From contig NZ_OBEH01000002.1 in NCBI RefSeq assembly GCF_900215465.1, positions 308,937 through 372,936 of the forward strand: DNA of 64,000 nucleotides, written 5' to 3'. The stretch is from Flagellimonas pacifica. GTDB taxonomy: Bacteria > Bacteroidota > Bacteroidia > Flavobacteriales > Flavobacteriaceae. Below, piece after piece: positions 45,610 to 54,580 of this stretch. The number at the start of each line of letters is the position of its first letter. Position 1 is the stretch's first letter. Both the position numbers and the translations under genes were made by a program. Below the pieces are notes generated by a model, which was not told the DNA's origin, searched no databases, and saw only the letters and a list, made by a program, of their open reading frames with translations.

Positions 45610-46461
45610 ATGAGTTTTGTTATTCATACTGATCTTGTGTCTTTATTTCGTAGCCTTGTCACGGGGCTCCAGCCTTTTGCAATTGCCCAAGATGTAGAGC
45701 TAATTTTTGAATCTTCCTCAAAGAGTTTACTTGCTAAATACAACCCTGAAGAGATACTTTCAGAAATCACCATGCTATTAAGCCGGATTGTGACTTTTAC
45801 TCCTCAGTTGCATCAAGTTAAGGTTGCTCTAAGTGGATTTGACCAAAATGGAGATCAATGTATTCTTACAGTAGAGAATTCTGGGGTGGATTTATCTAAA
45901 ATAGGAGAAATCATATCAACGGTTAGTAGAAACCTTAGTGTTGAAAAACTTAAACAAGGAACTCGATTTGTCGTTTTAATCCCTATAATGACCAATCCTT
46001 TAACAAAGGATGAATTAGAATGTAATGATAATCTATTGCCCAAAAGTTACCCAATGTACTTTTCGGCAGTAAGCAAAAGGTTGAGCGTTCACTTCTCAAA
46101 TACAGAGAATATGGAAAAAGCGGCATACTTAAGAGATAGTGGTGAAGGCGTATTCTTAAGAAAAGTGAATGCTGTCATCCATTCTAATATGGCGGATTCT
46201 GACTTCAAGGTGGATGCACTGGCATCTGCAATGGCCTTAAGCAGAACACAATTGTTCAGAAAAATAAAGAACCTTACACGAATGTCGCCACAGCAATATT
46301 TAAGATATGTACGATTGGAAAAGGCAAAAAAGCTGCTGCAATCAAAAGATAAAGATATGAATGTTGGTGAAGTAGGTTATGAAGTAGGTTTTGTAAGCAA
46401 GAGCCATTTCACACGTTCATTTCAAAATGAATTTGGATTTAATCCTTCGGACTTTATATAA
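45610..46461 (+). CDS. AraC-family regulator with degenerate histidine-kinase ATPase-like N-terminus
   Basis: A protein of 283 residues. Residues 180-283 are a two-HTH AraC domain (FKVDALASAMALSRTQLFRKI; VGEVGYEVGFVSKSHFTRSFQ; FGFNPSDF). Residues 10-126 follow a HATPase_c layout: FRSLVTGLQPFAIAQDVEL, EEILSEITMLLSRIVTFTP where the N-box is expected (Arg59 at the key Asn), ENSGVDLSKI at the G1 position, and GTRFVVLIP at the end. No sensor, HisKA or receiver domain is present. It looks like a cut-down hybrid two-component system. It probably regulates the neighbouring outer-membrane operon or flanking genes; targets unknown. An upstream gap of 116 bp shows no clear promoter. Confidence 0.78.
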   Translation: MSFVIHTDLVSLFRSLVTGLQPFAIAQDVELIFESSSKSLLAKYNPEEILSEITMLLSRIVTFTPQLHQVKVALSGFDQNGDQCILTVENSGVDLSKIGEIISTVSRNLSVEKLKQGTRFVVLIPIMTNPLTKDELECNDNLLPKSYPMYFSAVSKRLSVHFSNTENMEKAAYLRDSGEGVFLRKVNAVIHSNMADSDFKVDALASAMALSRTQLFRKIKNLTRMSPQQYLRYVRLEKAKKLLQSKDKDMNVGEVGYEVGFVSKSHFTRSFQNEFGFNPSDFI

Positions 46462-46573
46462 ACATAATGAAACCTAATGACAATTTTTTGCAACATTCAG
46501 TCAACTCAAATTTTTAAATCCATTTTAACTTGATGGCATAAAAAATAGGACACTATATTAAAAACACATTGTT

Positions 46574-46966
46574 ATGAATAATCTAAAGAAAAACAGAGAA
46601 TTCATTATTAAATATTTTAATGCCATATCTGGAATTGCAAAAACACGGGAGCTTTGTGAGAGATATATGAAAGATGATAAATTGATAGAGCATATTCAAT
46701 TTTTTGAAGGGGCTTTTCCCAAATATGAACTTTTTATTGAGGAGATGATTACAGAAGGAAACAAGGTCGTTGTCCAAGGACGAGCAACTGGAATTCATGG
46801 AGGTGAATTTAATGGAATTCCGCCAACGGGAAGAAAGATGGATTTACCTTTTGTAATTCGATATACTATTATGAACGAAAAAATCATTGATATGTGGCTC
46901 ATTGCGGATCAAATGATTCTTATGGAACAACTGGGTGTAATGACACCGCAGACCATTCAAGAATAG
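46574..46966 (+). CDS. SnoaL-like/ester-cyclase family protein
   Basis: A protein of 130 residues with the NTF2-like cone fold pattern: an N-terminal helix pair, FEGAFPKYELFIEEMITEGNKVVVQGRATGIHGGEFNGIPPTGRK, then VIRYTIMNEKIIDMWLIADQ. The motif order matches the SnoaL-like polyketide cyclase/ester cyclase family. The catalytic role is unknown; many members of this family in non-producers are small-molecule hydrolases or isomerases of undefined substrate. It is separate from the AraC gene by 112 bp. Confidence 0.8.
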   Translation: MNNLKKNREFIIKYFNAISGIAKTRELCERYMKDDKLIEHIQFFEGAFPKYELFIEEMITEGNKVVVQGRATGIHGGEFNGIPPTGRKMDLPFVIRYTIMNEKIIDMWLIADQMILMEQLGVMTPQTIQE

Positions 46967-47456
46967 GCAAATCCGTTTAAAAGGTTCGTACAATCAAAGC
47001 ATTTATTGTTTACATCAGATATTTAGCGATTTAATGAAAATATTGATTGTTTATACTTATAAATCCAAACAGTTCTTAAACAATTTGTTGTAAGATTATT
47101 TTCTAGTATCCATCTTTTTTTGAGTTTTCCCATTTTGAATGAAGATATAAATGAAACAACAATTGAACTCTATTGTCAGTTATCCACTTATTAGACCCAA
47201 ATAGACATTGCATATTATAAATTGGCGTGCAGCCAACAATATCTATTGGATGATTGAAAAAATATGCTCTATTTCATAATTACCCAGTCCTAAAGAAATC
47301 GTTGTTTTTTTAAGTGAATCCCCTTGCCTTTTAAATAGCAACATGGGTACAATTATTTGCAACCCAAGGGCAATTTATACTCAAAATCCATATTTAAATT
47401 GCACTTATCAATTCTCTCTAATTTTTATAGAAACAATAACCTTTAAACAAATTATT
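46967..47456. other. 490-bp intergenic region
   Basis: Very AT-rich. A short inverted repeat, TTGGC-gtgca-GCCAA, is near 47223-47237. An ATG frame from 47343 is continuous with the collagen-like lipoprotein gene but lacks a signal peptide, so I treat that stretch as leader. No tRNA or known RNA was recognised. Confidence 0.4.
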
Positions 47457-48086
47457 ATGAAAAATTCAATTTTGAAACTTAAGTATTTTGTGTTGTTATC
47501 AAGTTTCATTGTGATAGCGTGCTCAAAAGACGGAGCAGTAGGTCCGGCAGGTCCGCAAGGAGAACAGGGTATTCAAGGAAACCCGGGCCAAGATGGAGAA
47601 GATGGAACTGACGGACAGGATGGAGAGAACGGAAATGCGAATGTACAGACCTATATTTTTGATACATCTACATATGACTTCGGCGGATTAAATTATTTAC
47701 TGATAGAATTCCCTGAACTTACGGAAGGTGTATTGAAAAATGACGCAATCTTATTCTTTATTAGGCGAACTGATGCGTTTGACGTAGATGGTCAGCAAAT
47801 ATCTGCATATTATCCCATACCAAGTAAAAGCCTTAATCATCTTATAGAAGTAGAAATGGGTGTTGGAGGTTTTTATGTTGTCTTTTATGATAATTCCACG
47901 AATGCCCCTGTTACCGACTTGTATGAAGGGCAGTATGATTTGGTAAAAGTTGTGGTTATTGAATCTTCCAATACTCAGACATTAGGAAAAAATACAAAAA
48001 CTGAATGGTTTTCTAAATTAAAAATGGAAGGAGTGGATATCAACAATTATCAGCAAGTAATGAATTACTTTGGGCTGGAAGATTAA
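47457..48086 (+). CDS. Collagen-like lipoprotein
   Basis: A protein of 209 residues from the ATG at 47457, chosen because it gives a lipoprotein signal ending VIAC (Cys22); the longer frame from 47343 would bury this. Residues 26-60 hold a collagen-like Gly-x-x run (GPAGPQGEQGIQGNPGQDG and similar, about 11 triplets), then a globular domain of about 150 residues with aromatic and acidic beta strands. Similar flavobacterial proteins are annotated as collagen-like lipoproteins; the collagen stretch may trimerise. Function unknown. The next gene, 33 bp downstream, encodes another exported protein. Confidence 0.8.
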   Translation: MKNSILKLKYFVLLSSFIVIACSKDGAVGPAGPQGEQGIQGNPGQDGEDGTDGQDGENGNANVQTYIFDTSTYDFGGLNYLLIEFPELTEGVLKNDAILFFIRRTDAFDVDGQQISAYYPIPSKSLNHLIEVEMGVGGFYVVFYDNSTNAPVTDLYEGQYDLVKVVVIESSNTQTLGKNTKTEWFSKLKMEGVDINNYQQVMNYFGLED

Positions 48087-48119
48087 ACAAGTATTTATCT
48101 AATTTATTAAGCAGTAAAC

Positions 48120-48695
48120 ATGAAAACCATAAAAATAATTACCGCAATCACACTTTTCTTTATATCGTTTGCCTCGAGTTCACAAATTAAAAATGCACCA
48201 AGGGAAACCAAGAATTATAAAACTGGTAAACCCTATCAAAACATATTTTGTAACGGCGGAAATGTACATGATAATTTCAGAGATATTGTTGATTGGGTAA
48301 ACCAATCCAATAAAAGTACATACTATAATTATCTGGTGCAGGTAACAACGGTAAATCCGGGTAGGGAAAGAAATGGGTCTAATATACCTACCCATTATTT
48401 TACAGCTTGGTCTCAGGGCAATAGTGAACCTCTTGGAGATGAATGTGCAATTTTAATATTTAAACAAATGACTTACTTCAGTGATCGGAACAAGTTTAGC
48501 GGCAACCCGGATATAGTTAGCTATTCTTTTGATCCAGGTGCGAATTCGGTGGAAGTAACACTTCATAGCTGGGGAAATGTTAAAACTGTGTATCGAAATT
48601 TGAAGCGTGTAAAAAATACCATCTATCATGTTGGTCGTGATGGGTCCATGCTGGTATTCAATTTATTTAAACAAAGAGGACCTCGTATTCGTTAA
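48120..48695 (+). CDS. Hypothetical secreted protein
   Basis: A protein of 191 residues with a signal peptide (about 1-21, SSSQ). I do not recognise the family. Seen: many Asn, Tyr and Arg residues; two Cys (in FCNGGN and DECAIL) that could form a disulfide; beta-like segments. It is 33 bp after the collagen-like lipoprotein gene and is probably cotranscribed. The C-terminus is basic (RGPRIR). Confidence 0.65.
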   Translation: MKTIKIITAITLFFISFASSSQIKNAPRETKNYKTGKPYQNIFCNGGNVHDNFRDIVDWVNQSNKSTYYNYLVQVTTVNPGRERNGSNIPTHYFTAWSQGNSEPLGDECAILIFKQMTYFSDRNKFSGNPDIVSYSFDPGANSVEVTLHSWGNVKTVYRNLKRVKNTIYHVGRDGSMLVFNLFKQRGPRIR

Positions 48696-48783
48696 TCATT
48701 TTCTTGAGGTGAGGAAGTGTTATGAATATGTAAAAATTATTAATGGAAAGGTAAAACCAAATGAAATTAGAAAATCAACTTAT

Positions 48784-50154
48784 TTATTTGCCGATACAAA
48801 AGTTGGAAAAAATGTTACCTAATAAGTCATCCGTGGTCACATTGCCTGTAATTTCTCCTAGATGATACAGTGCCTGTCTAATATCTATGGCCATTAAATC
48901 ACTTGATAAACCTATATCTAAACCTTCTTTCACCTTCTGAATTTCTTCCAATGCCTTCAATAATGAATCATAATGTCTGCTATTGGTTACGATGGTTTCA
49001 CCACTACTTAACTTTCCAGAATCTACCAATGAGAGTAACTTTTGTTCCAAATTAGATATACCGGTTCCCATTTTGGCAGAAAGGAATAAAGTTTCAGGTA
49101 GTTGTTGCTTTATGGAATTGATTTCCAAATCACCTAGCATATCCACTTTGTTACAAATTGGTAAGAGTTCTTTATTTGGATATTTATGTTTTATGGCTAG
49201 ATATTGAGAAGTATCATTATTTGACCCATCAAAAAGATAAATAATCAACCTGGCCTTTTCAACTTTATCAAAAGTACGTTCAATGCCAATTTTTTCTACA
49301 GCATCAGTAGTTTCCCGAATCCCAGCTGTATCAATAAACCTAAAATTAATTCCATTGATGCTTATCTGGTCTTCAACAGTATCACGGGTAGTACCGGCAA
49401 TATCGCTGACAATGGCTCTTTCCTCATTCAATAATGCGTTCAGAAGCGTAGATTTTCCCACATTGGGCTCCCCAACAATGGCTACTGGAATTCCATTTTT
49501 TATGACATTGCCCAAGGCAAATGAATCAATAAGCTTTTTCAGGACCTCACTGATTTTGCTCAAAAGTTGGTTAAACTGCTCCCTATTGGCAAACTCCACA
49601 TCTTCTTCAGAAAAATCCAATTCTAGCTCAATTAAAGAAGCAAAATTTAATAGCTCCTCTCTAAGTTCTTTAATTTCATTGCTAAAACCACCACGCATCT
49701 GTTGCATGGCAATTTCATGGGAAGCTTCGCTATCACTGGCTATAAGGTCGGCAACCGCTTCTGCCTGACTTAAATCCATTTTTCCATTCAAAAAAGCACG
49801 CAGTGTAAACTCCCCAGCGGAAGCCATTCGACATCCTTTACGCAAAAAGAGCTGAATAAGTTGCTGCTGAATATAAGGAGATCCATGACAGGATATTTCC
49901 ACTACATTTTCACCGGTATACGAATTTGGGTTTTTAAAAATGGATACTAACACTTTGTCCAATGCTTTGTCATTAGCAATAATATGACCTAAGTGTATGG
50001 TATGACTTTTTTGTTCATTCAATTTTTTGCCGGTAATGGATTTGAAATATGAATCCACAATCTTTATGGAGTTAGGCCCTGAAACCCTTATTACGGCTAT
50101 TGCACCTGCACCTGAGGGAGTGGCTAGAGCTATTATGTTATCTTGGTCATACAT
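48784..50154 (-). CDS. mnmE: tRNA uridine-5-carboxymethylaminomethyl modification GTPase
   Basis: A protein of 456 residues, normal length for MnmE. The N-terminal folate-binding domain has DNIIALATPSGAGAIAVIRVSG; the G domain has GEPNVGKST (G1), DTAG (G3) and NKVD (G4). The C-terminal FCIGK motif is intact. With MnmG it modifies wobble U34 of certain tRNAs. It is encoded opposite to its neighbours. A CAAAAATA at 50160-50167 (reverse of TAnnTTTG) lies only 5 bp before the ATG. Confidence 0.97.
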   Translation of the reverse strand: MYDQDNIIALATPSGAGAIAVIRVSGPNSIKIVDSYFKSITGKKLNEQKSHTIHLGHIIANDKALDKVLVSIFKNPNSYTGENVVEISCHGSPYIQQQLIQLFLRKGCRMASAGEFTLRAFLNGKMDLSQAEAVADLIASDSEASHEIAMQQMRGGFSNEIKELREELLNFASLIELELDFSEEDVEFANREQFNQLLSKISEVLKKLIDSFALGNVIKNGIPVAIVGEPNVGKSTLLNALLNEERAIVSDIAGTTRDTVEDQISINGINFRFIDTAGIRETTDAVEKIGIERTFDKVEKARLIIYLFDGSNNDTSQYLAIKHKYPNKELLPICNKVDMLGDLEINSIKQQLPETLFLSAKMGTGISNLEQKLLSLVDSGKLSSGETIVTNSRHYDSLLKALEEIQKVKEGLDIGLSSDLMAIDIRQALYHLGEITGNVTTDDLLGNIFSNFCIGK

Positions 50155-50240
50155 GTTGGCAAAAATACGAATTCGTTAAATGGTGTAACATTGAGCGGAA
50201 TTTATATACTGATATAGTACAATCATTAAATCAATCAAAA

Positions 50241-50600
50241 ATGGAAGTCATCAATCAAAATGCAATTAGAAAGGACAACACGCTCTTGTCCATTGCTCAT
50301 CTCACACAATTATTACATTATGTAACAGGTTTTGGAGGCTTTATTGTGCCTCTGGTCATTTGGCTCACCTCTAGAAGAAGTGTAGAGGGAATGGATGAAC
50401 ATGGAAAATCTATTATCAATTTTCAGCTAAGTCTCCTGTTATACATTATTATTAGTATTCCGGCTATTTTATTGTTTGGATTAGGAATCCTAGGACTTAT
50501 TGGCGTTGGAATTTTAGGATTTGTTTTGCCTATTGTAAATGCCGTTAAAGCATCTAATGGTGAATCTCCATCTAATTTTTTGACCATACCGTTTCTATAA
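50241..50600 (+). CDS. DUF4870-family small membrane protein
   Basis: A protein of 119 residues from the ATG at 50241; an upstream frame from 50100 overlaps the mnmE start region and lacks a family N-terminus. Three transmembrane helices: about 22-40 (FIVPLVIWLTSRR), 56-75 and 80-100. SIAHLTQLLHYVTGFGGFIVPL and EHGKSIINFQLSL are the DUF4870 signature. Function unknown. It converges on dnaN across a shared hairpin. Confidence 0.85.
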   Translation: MEVINQNAIRKDNTLLSIAHLTQLLHYVTGFGGFIVPLVIWLTSRRSVEGMDEHGKSIINFQLSLLLYIIISIPAILLFGLGILGLIGVGILGFVLPIVNAVKASNGESPSNFLTIPFL

Positions 50601-50606
50601 ACTAAA

Positions 50607-50630
50607 AAAGCTGGGACATTACCCAGCTTT
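50607..50630. terminator. Bidirectional terminator between DUF4870 gene and dnaN
   Basis: AAAGCTGGG (50607-50615) and CCCAGCTTT (50622-50630) with a 6-base loop. An A-run upstream (50604-50609) and a T-run downstream (50635-50640) give U-tails in both directions. It sits between the convergent stops at 50600 and 50655. Confidence 0.85.
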
Positions 50631-50654
50631 ATAATTTTTTCAGTAGAATTGGTT

Positions 50655-51773
50655 CTACCCGTTTAACATCACTGGCATTACCAGCATAGTAACCAATTCA
50701 CCTTCATCCAACCCATCAACTGGGGTTAGAATACCAGCTCTGTTAGGCAAACTCATTTCCAGGGACACGTCATCCGAGGATAGATTGTTGAGCATTTCAA
50801 CCAAGAACCTTGAATTGAACCCTATTTGCATATCGTCACCTTGGTAAGAACATGAAAGTCGCTCTTCAGCTTTATTGCTATAGTCCACATCTTCAGCAGA
50901 AATATTCAGTTCTGCACCTGCTATTTTTAATCGGATTTGATGTGTGGTCTTATTGGAAAATATGGAAACCCTGCGCACAGAGCTCAAGAATTGATTTCTT
51001 GGGATGGACAGCTGATTTGGGTTTTCTTTTGGAATAACGGCTTCGTAGTTAGGGTATTTTCCATCAATTAGCCTACAGATCAATTCTGAATTATCAAAAA
51101 TGAATTTTGCGTTACTATCATTATATTCAATGGTAACTTCAGATTCAGAGCCCGCTAAAATTCCCTTTAAAAGGTTCAATGGCTTTTTGGGCATGATAAA
51201 TTCCGCAACTTCGGAAGCAGAAACATCATTACGTTGATATTTTACCAGTTTATGGGCGTCAGTTGCTACAAACGTTAGATTTTCAGTTGAAAATTGGAAG
51301 AAAACCCCACTCATTACCGGACGAAGGTCGTCGTTACCAGCTGCGAATATGGTCTTGTTGATGGCAGTGGCCAAAATATCACCCAAAAGGGTAGTGGAGC
51401 TTGGATTTGAAACCTCAACCGCTTTTGGAAATTCTGCTCCATCTGCATAAGCCAAAGCATATTTACCGTGATTGGAGCTTATCTCTACCGTATTGTTATC
51501 CTCAACAACAAATGTAAGGGGTTGTTCTGGGAAGGTTTTTAATGTGTCCAACAATAATCTGGCAGGAACAGCAATTGTACCTTCGGCATCAGAATCAACT
51601 TCTAACACAGAACTCATTGTAGTTTCCAAATCCGAAGCGGAAACCGTTAGTTTGGTTTGTTTAAGATCAAAAAGAAAATTGTCCAAAATGGGCAGTGTGT
51701 TGCTATTATTGATAACACCTCCCAAAACCTGCAATTGTTTTAATAAATATGTACTGGATACGATAAACTTCAT
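50655..51773 (-). CDS. dnaN: DNA polymerase III beta sliding clamp
   Basis: A protein of 372 residues. Starts MKFIVSSTYLLKQLQVLGGVI. Three clamp domains are recognisable (LPILDNFLFDL; GDDLRPVMSGVFFQFS and ATDAHKLVKY; IGFNSRFLVEMLNNL), and the protein ends LVTMLVMPVMLNG, the usual C-terminal clamp motif in Bacteroidota. It forms the ring that tethers DNA polymerase to DNA. No dnaA is adjacent, as is common in Bacteroidota. A TAnnTTTG match lies upstream at 51836-51843. Confidence 0.97.
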   Translation of the reverse strand: MKFIVSSTYLLKQLQVLGGVINNSNTLPILDNFLFDLKQTKLTVSASDLETTMSSVLEVDSDAEGTIAVPARLLLDTLKTFPEQPLTFVVEDNNTVEISSNHGKYALAYADGAEFPKAVEVSNPSSTTLLGDILATAINKTIFAAGNDDLRPVMSGVFFQFSTENLTFVATDAHKLVKYQRNDVSASEVAEFIMPKKPLNLLKGILAGSESEVTIEYNDSNAKFIFDNSELICRLIDGKYPNYEAVIPKENPNQLSIPRNQFLSSVRRVSIFSNKTTHQIRLKIAGAELNISAEDVDYSNKAEERLSCSYQGDDMQIGFNSRFLVEMLNNLSSDDVSLEMSLPNRAGILTPVDGLDEGELVTMLVMPVMLNG

Positions 51774-51835
51774 TAAAGAAATTCTTTTAGAATTGATTTC
51801 CGTTCAACAAACGGAGCTATTAAAAACGATAAAAA

Positions 51836-51843
51836 CAAATATA
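51836..51843 (-). promoter_or_regulatory. Candidate -7 element for dnaN
   Basis: CAAATATA read on the reverse strand is TATATTTG, an exact TAnnTTTG match, 63 bp before the dnaN ATG. A CAA (TTG reverse) at 51860-51862 is 16 bp away, slightly short for the -33 spacing. Confidence 0.4.
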
Positions 51844-51882
51844 TTCCAAAACGTCTTAGCAACGAAACAAATTTATCAACAC

Positions 51883-53547
51883 TTACAAGCTATATTTTCG
51901 TTTACGATAGTAGCTAAAGAAAATACCGATAACTATAGTTAAAAGCACGGGAACCCCAATATTTATAAGTTGCCATTTGCTTTTTTGTGAAGCAATTTTC
52001 TCAACATCCAACAATGGAATTGAAACTCTCTTGTTTCTAATGTTTATAAGTCCGGTGTCATCTAAAAGATAATTGATACAATTCACCAGAAATTCCTTGT
52101 TTCCGTACGAGCTATTTGTCCATTTGTCATAACCCAATTCCAATGGTCTGCCGTTTCGTATTTGGTTTTTGATGACATCACCGTCCGAAATCACGATCAT
52201 TTTATTTTCAGGCCCTTCTTCCAGGGAGTTTTCAAGGTTAAGGGGTTTTATCCGATTTTTAAATGTTGAGCTGAAATTACCTTCTACCAAAACAGCTAAA
52301 GGATGATTTCCATCGGAGTACGATTCCTTATTGGGTTGATTGTTTAATATGTTTAACCCTATTTGTTTGGGAGTACCTTCAGTTTTTGACAATGGTGAGC
52401 TTTGCAGTAGTACTGTCTTTGCGTAGTCATTTTCCAAAACGTCAATGGGGCTGGTAAATTGATAACGCACCGCCTCAATATTGGTGTTTATTGGATGATT
52501 ATTTCTTGAAAATACCATGGGGTTGTAATACCATGGAACTGGATTGTATTGCGAATCATTCCCTTCACCAGAAGCCAACACAATTTGTGTGAAATATAGA
52601 TCATTAATAAGAACAGGATTGATACGTAAACCAAATTTGAAAAAGAAATCCTTTAGATTCAGATTACGAGGCAGGGCCATAGCGTTTCCACCACCACTAA
52701 AAATACTATCCACTTCCATGGCCACTTGATCTAGTAACCAAATTGACCTTCCGCCATTGACCACAAATTGATCCATTACATATTTCTCTTCATCTGAAAA
52801 GGCTTTAGTTGGTTTTGCAATTAGGGCAAGATCAAATTCGTTCAGTTGATCTAACACCTTTTGAGGGTTTGAAGCAACAGAATCCAGCGTAATGGCACCA
52901 ACATTGTAATAATCACGGATGGTGGTCAAGTAATCCGCAATATAAATGTCTTCCAGTTCCCCATTGCCTTTTATGACCGCTATGCGTTTCTTCTCTGTAA
53001 TGCTTAACTTGGTGAACGCATCCGCATATGCATACTCCAATTGTTGAACGGAATTATTAATACGATCTTCCATGGATGAACCCAATTTATTTTTGAGCAA
53101 AGACACTTTAACTGTTTGGTTGTTGTAGTTGACCATTGCCCAGGGGAAAACCAACTCTTGCGACACTTTCCCGTTTTCTTCTATGGTCACATTGGCGGGT
53201 TTCAGACCTATTCGCTGTAAATCAGCGATGGTCTGTTGGGTTTGGGCTTCATCAGCTAACGGATTTACCAGATTGTATTGAACGTTTTTGTTCTTGGAGG
53301 CAAAGGATTCTAACAATTGCAATGTTTCGACCTTCAATTTGGCAAACTCCGGAGGAATACTCCCATCCAATAACACATCAACAATTACAGGAGCATTAAA
53401 CTTTTTGACAGCTTCAATGGAAGGTTGGGACAACGTAAATCGTTTGTCCTCTGTTAAATCGAACCTACCATAAAAAAAGTTGCCAGCTATATTTAAAGCA
53501 ACGACAGCGACAAGAGCTTTTAAAGTTGAAATCAGGAACTTTCCCAT
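51883..53547 (-). CDS. gldG: Gliding motility ABC transporter substrate-binding protein GldG
   Basis: A protein of 554 residues. N-terminal transmembrane helix (ALVAVVALNIAGNFF), a long periplasmic ABC-type region (FDLTEDKRFTLSQPS; VIKGNGELED; GGRSIWLLDQVAME), and a C-terminal helix followed by YYRKRKYSL. FDLTEDKRFTLS is the GldG family start. It overlaps gldF by one base. GldF and GldG with GldA (not in this window) form an ABC transporter associated with gliding motility in some Flavobacteriia; its cargo is unknown. Confidence 0.95.
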   Translation of the reverse strand: MGKFLISTLKALVAVVALNIAGNFFYGRFDLTEDKRFTLSQPSIEAVKKFNAPVIVDVLLDGSIPPEFAKLKVETLQLLESFASKNKNVQYNLVNPLADEAQTQQTIADLQRIGLKPANVTIEENGKVSQELVFPWAMVNYNNQTVKVSLLKNKLGSSMEDRINNSVQQLEYAYADAFTKLSITEKKRIAVIKGNGELEDIYIADYLTTIRDYYNVGAITLDSVASNPQKVLDQLNEFDLALIAKPTKAFSDEEKYVMDQFVVNGGRSIWLLDQVAMEVDSIFSGGGNAMALPRNLNLKDFFFKFGLRINPVLINDLYFTQIVLASGEGNDSQYNPVPWYYNPMVFSRNNHPINTNIEAVRYQFTSPIDVLENDYAKTVLLQSSPLSKTEGTPKQIGLNILNNQPNKESYSDGNHPLAVLVEGNFSSTFKNRIKPLNLENSLEEGPENKMIVISDGDVIKNQIRNGRPLELGYDKWTNSSYGNKEFLVNCINYLLDDTGLINIRNKRVSIPLLDVEKIASQKSKWQLINIGVPVLLTIVIGIFFSYYRKRKYSL

Positions 53548-54278
53548 TAGCGCGGCAATTGTTTTAAGCGTTGAAAAGTCAGATATAAAAAGAATAACGA
53601 AACCGAAACAAAAAATATCAGGTCTCGGGTATCTACAATTCCACTGGCAATACTATCAAAATGCGCTTTTGCTCCCATACTTTGCACAAATTGTTGGGTT
53701 TCTCCATTTGGAAATAGAGAAGAAATGGCATCAAACCCGTTGAACATCAAAAAACAAATAAGAATACCGATGATGAAGGAAATAATCTGGTTATCAGATA
53801 TTGTTGATGCAAAAACACCTATGGAGGTATATGCCGCAATAAGGAAGAAGAGTCCAAAATAAGAACCTATCATAATCCCAGAATCAAAATTTCCCTCAAC
53901 CATACCCAAACTGGAAATTGCAAATACATAAATAATGGTGGGAATCACAGCTATAACACAAAGAAAGAGGGCACCACAAAATTTACCCAGTACCAGTTTC
54001 CATATGGATATAGGTTTTATCAATAATAATTCCAATGTCCCCACTTTTCGTTCTTCCGAAAAACTTTTCATGGTAATTGCAGGAACCAAAAAGATAAATA
54101 TCCACGGAGCCAATAAAAACAGGTTGCCCAAATCGGCAAACCCGTAGTCAAAAACGTTGTAATCCCCTTTAAATACCCATAAAAATAATCCATTGAGCAA
54201 TAAAAAAAGCCCAACAATCAAATAACCGATTGGCGATGTGAAAAAGGACCGTACCTCTCGTTTAAAAATTGCAAACAT
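53547..54278 (-). CDS. gldF: Gliding motility ABC transporter permease GldF
   Basis: A protein of 243 residues with six predicted transmembrane helices. Starts MFAIFKREVRSFFTSPIGYLIVG and contains MKSFSEERKVGTLELLL, the ABC-2 permease signature. It is the membrane part of the GldAFG transporter. One base overlaps gldG downstream, and the start codon abuts the stop of the upstream ABM gene, so all are one operon. Confidence 0.95.
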   Translation of the reverse strand: MFAIFKREVRSFFTSPIGYLIVGLFLLLNGLFLWVFKGDYNVFDYGFADLGNLFLLAPWIFIFLVPAITMKSFSEERKVGTLELLLIKPISIWKLVLGKFCGALFLCVIAVIPTIIYVFAISSLGMVEGNFDSGIMIGSYFGLFFLIAAYTSIGVFASTISDNQIISFIIGILICFLMFNGFDAISSLFPNGETQQFVQSMGAKAHFDSIASGIVDTRDLIFFVSVSLFFLYLTFQRLKQLPR

Positions 54279-54580
54279 TAACTTGGGGTTGAAGATTGTA
54301 ATTTGGTCACACTCCAGGCTTCGGGTTTTTCAGCAAACAATAGTTTGGTTTTGCTCCAAACCTCTTTAAAAAAATCTGATGTCCTATAATTCTCCAAATC
54401 CGATTCGTTATCCCAAAAGCTGTATGTAAAAAAGATACATGGATTTTTAAGGTCTTGGTACAATTCTACCATGTTGCAACCTTCAAAATCCGTAATCCCT
54501 GATTTTGTAGTTTCAAAGATTTGTTCAAAACTAGGAATATTTTCGGGTTTAAAAGTGAGTTTAACGATACGTATCAGCAT
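54278..54580 (-). CDS. Antibiotic biosynthesis monooxygenase (ABM)-domain protein
   Basis: A protein of 100 residues with a single ABM ferredoxin-like fold: MLIRIVKLTFKPENIPSFEQIF, FEGCNMVELYQDLKNP, FTYSFWDNESDLENYRTSDFFKEVW. Related proteins act as quinol or haem-degrading monooxygenases or have no known activity; this one cannot be assigned further. It lies between the SAM-hydroxide adenosyltransferase gene and gldF, with stop and start codons touching both, so it is clearly in their operon. Confidence 0.85.
   Translation of the reverse strand: MLIRIVKLTFKPENIPSFEQIFETTKSGITDFEGCNMVELYQDLKNPCIFFTYSFWDNESDLENYRTSDFFKEVWSKTKLLFAEKPEAWSVTKLQSSTPS

Noticed and set aside
47343..47456. Longer N-terminus for the collagen-like lipoprotein
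   Set aside because: The extra 38 residues lack a signal peptide and would bury the clear lipoprotein signal that begins at 47457.
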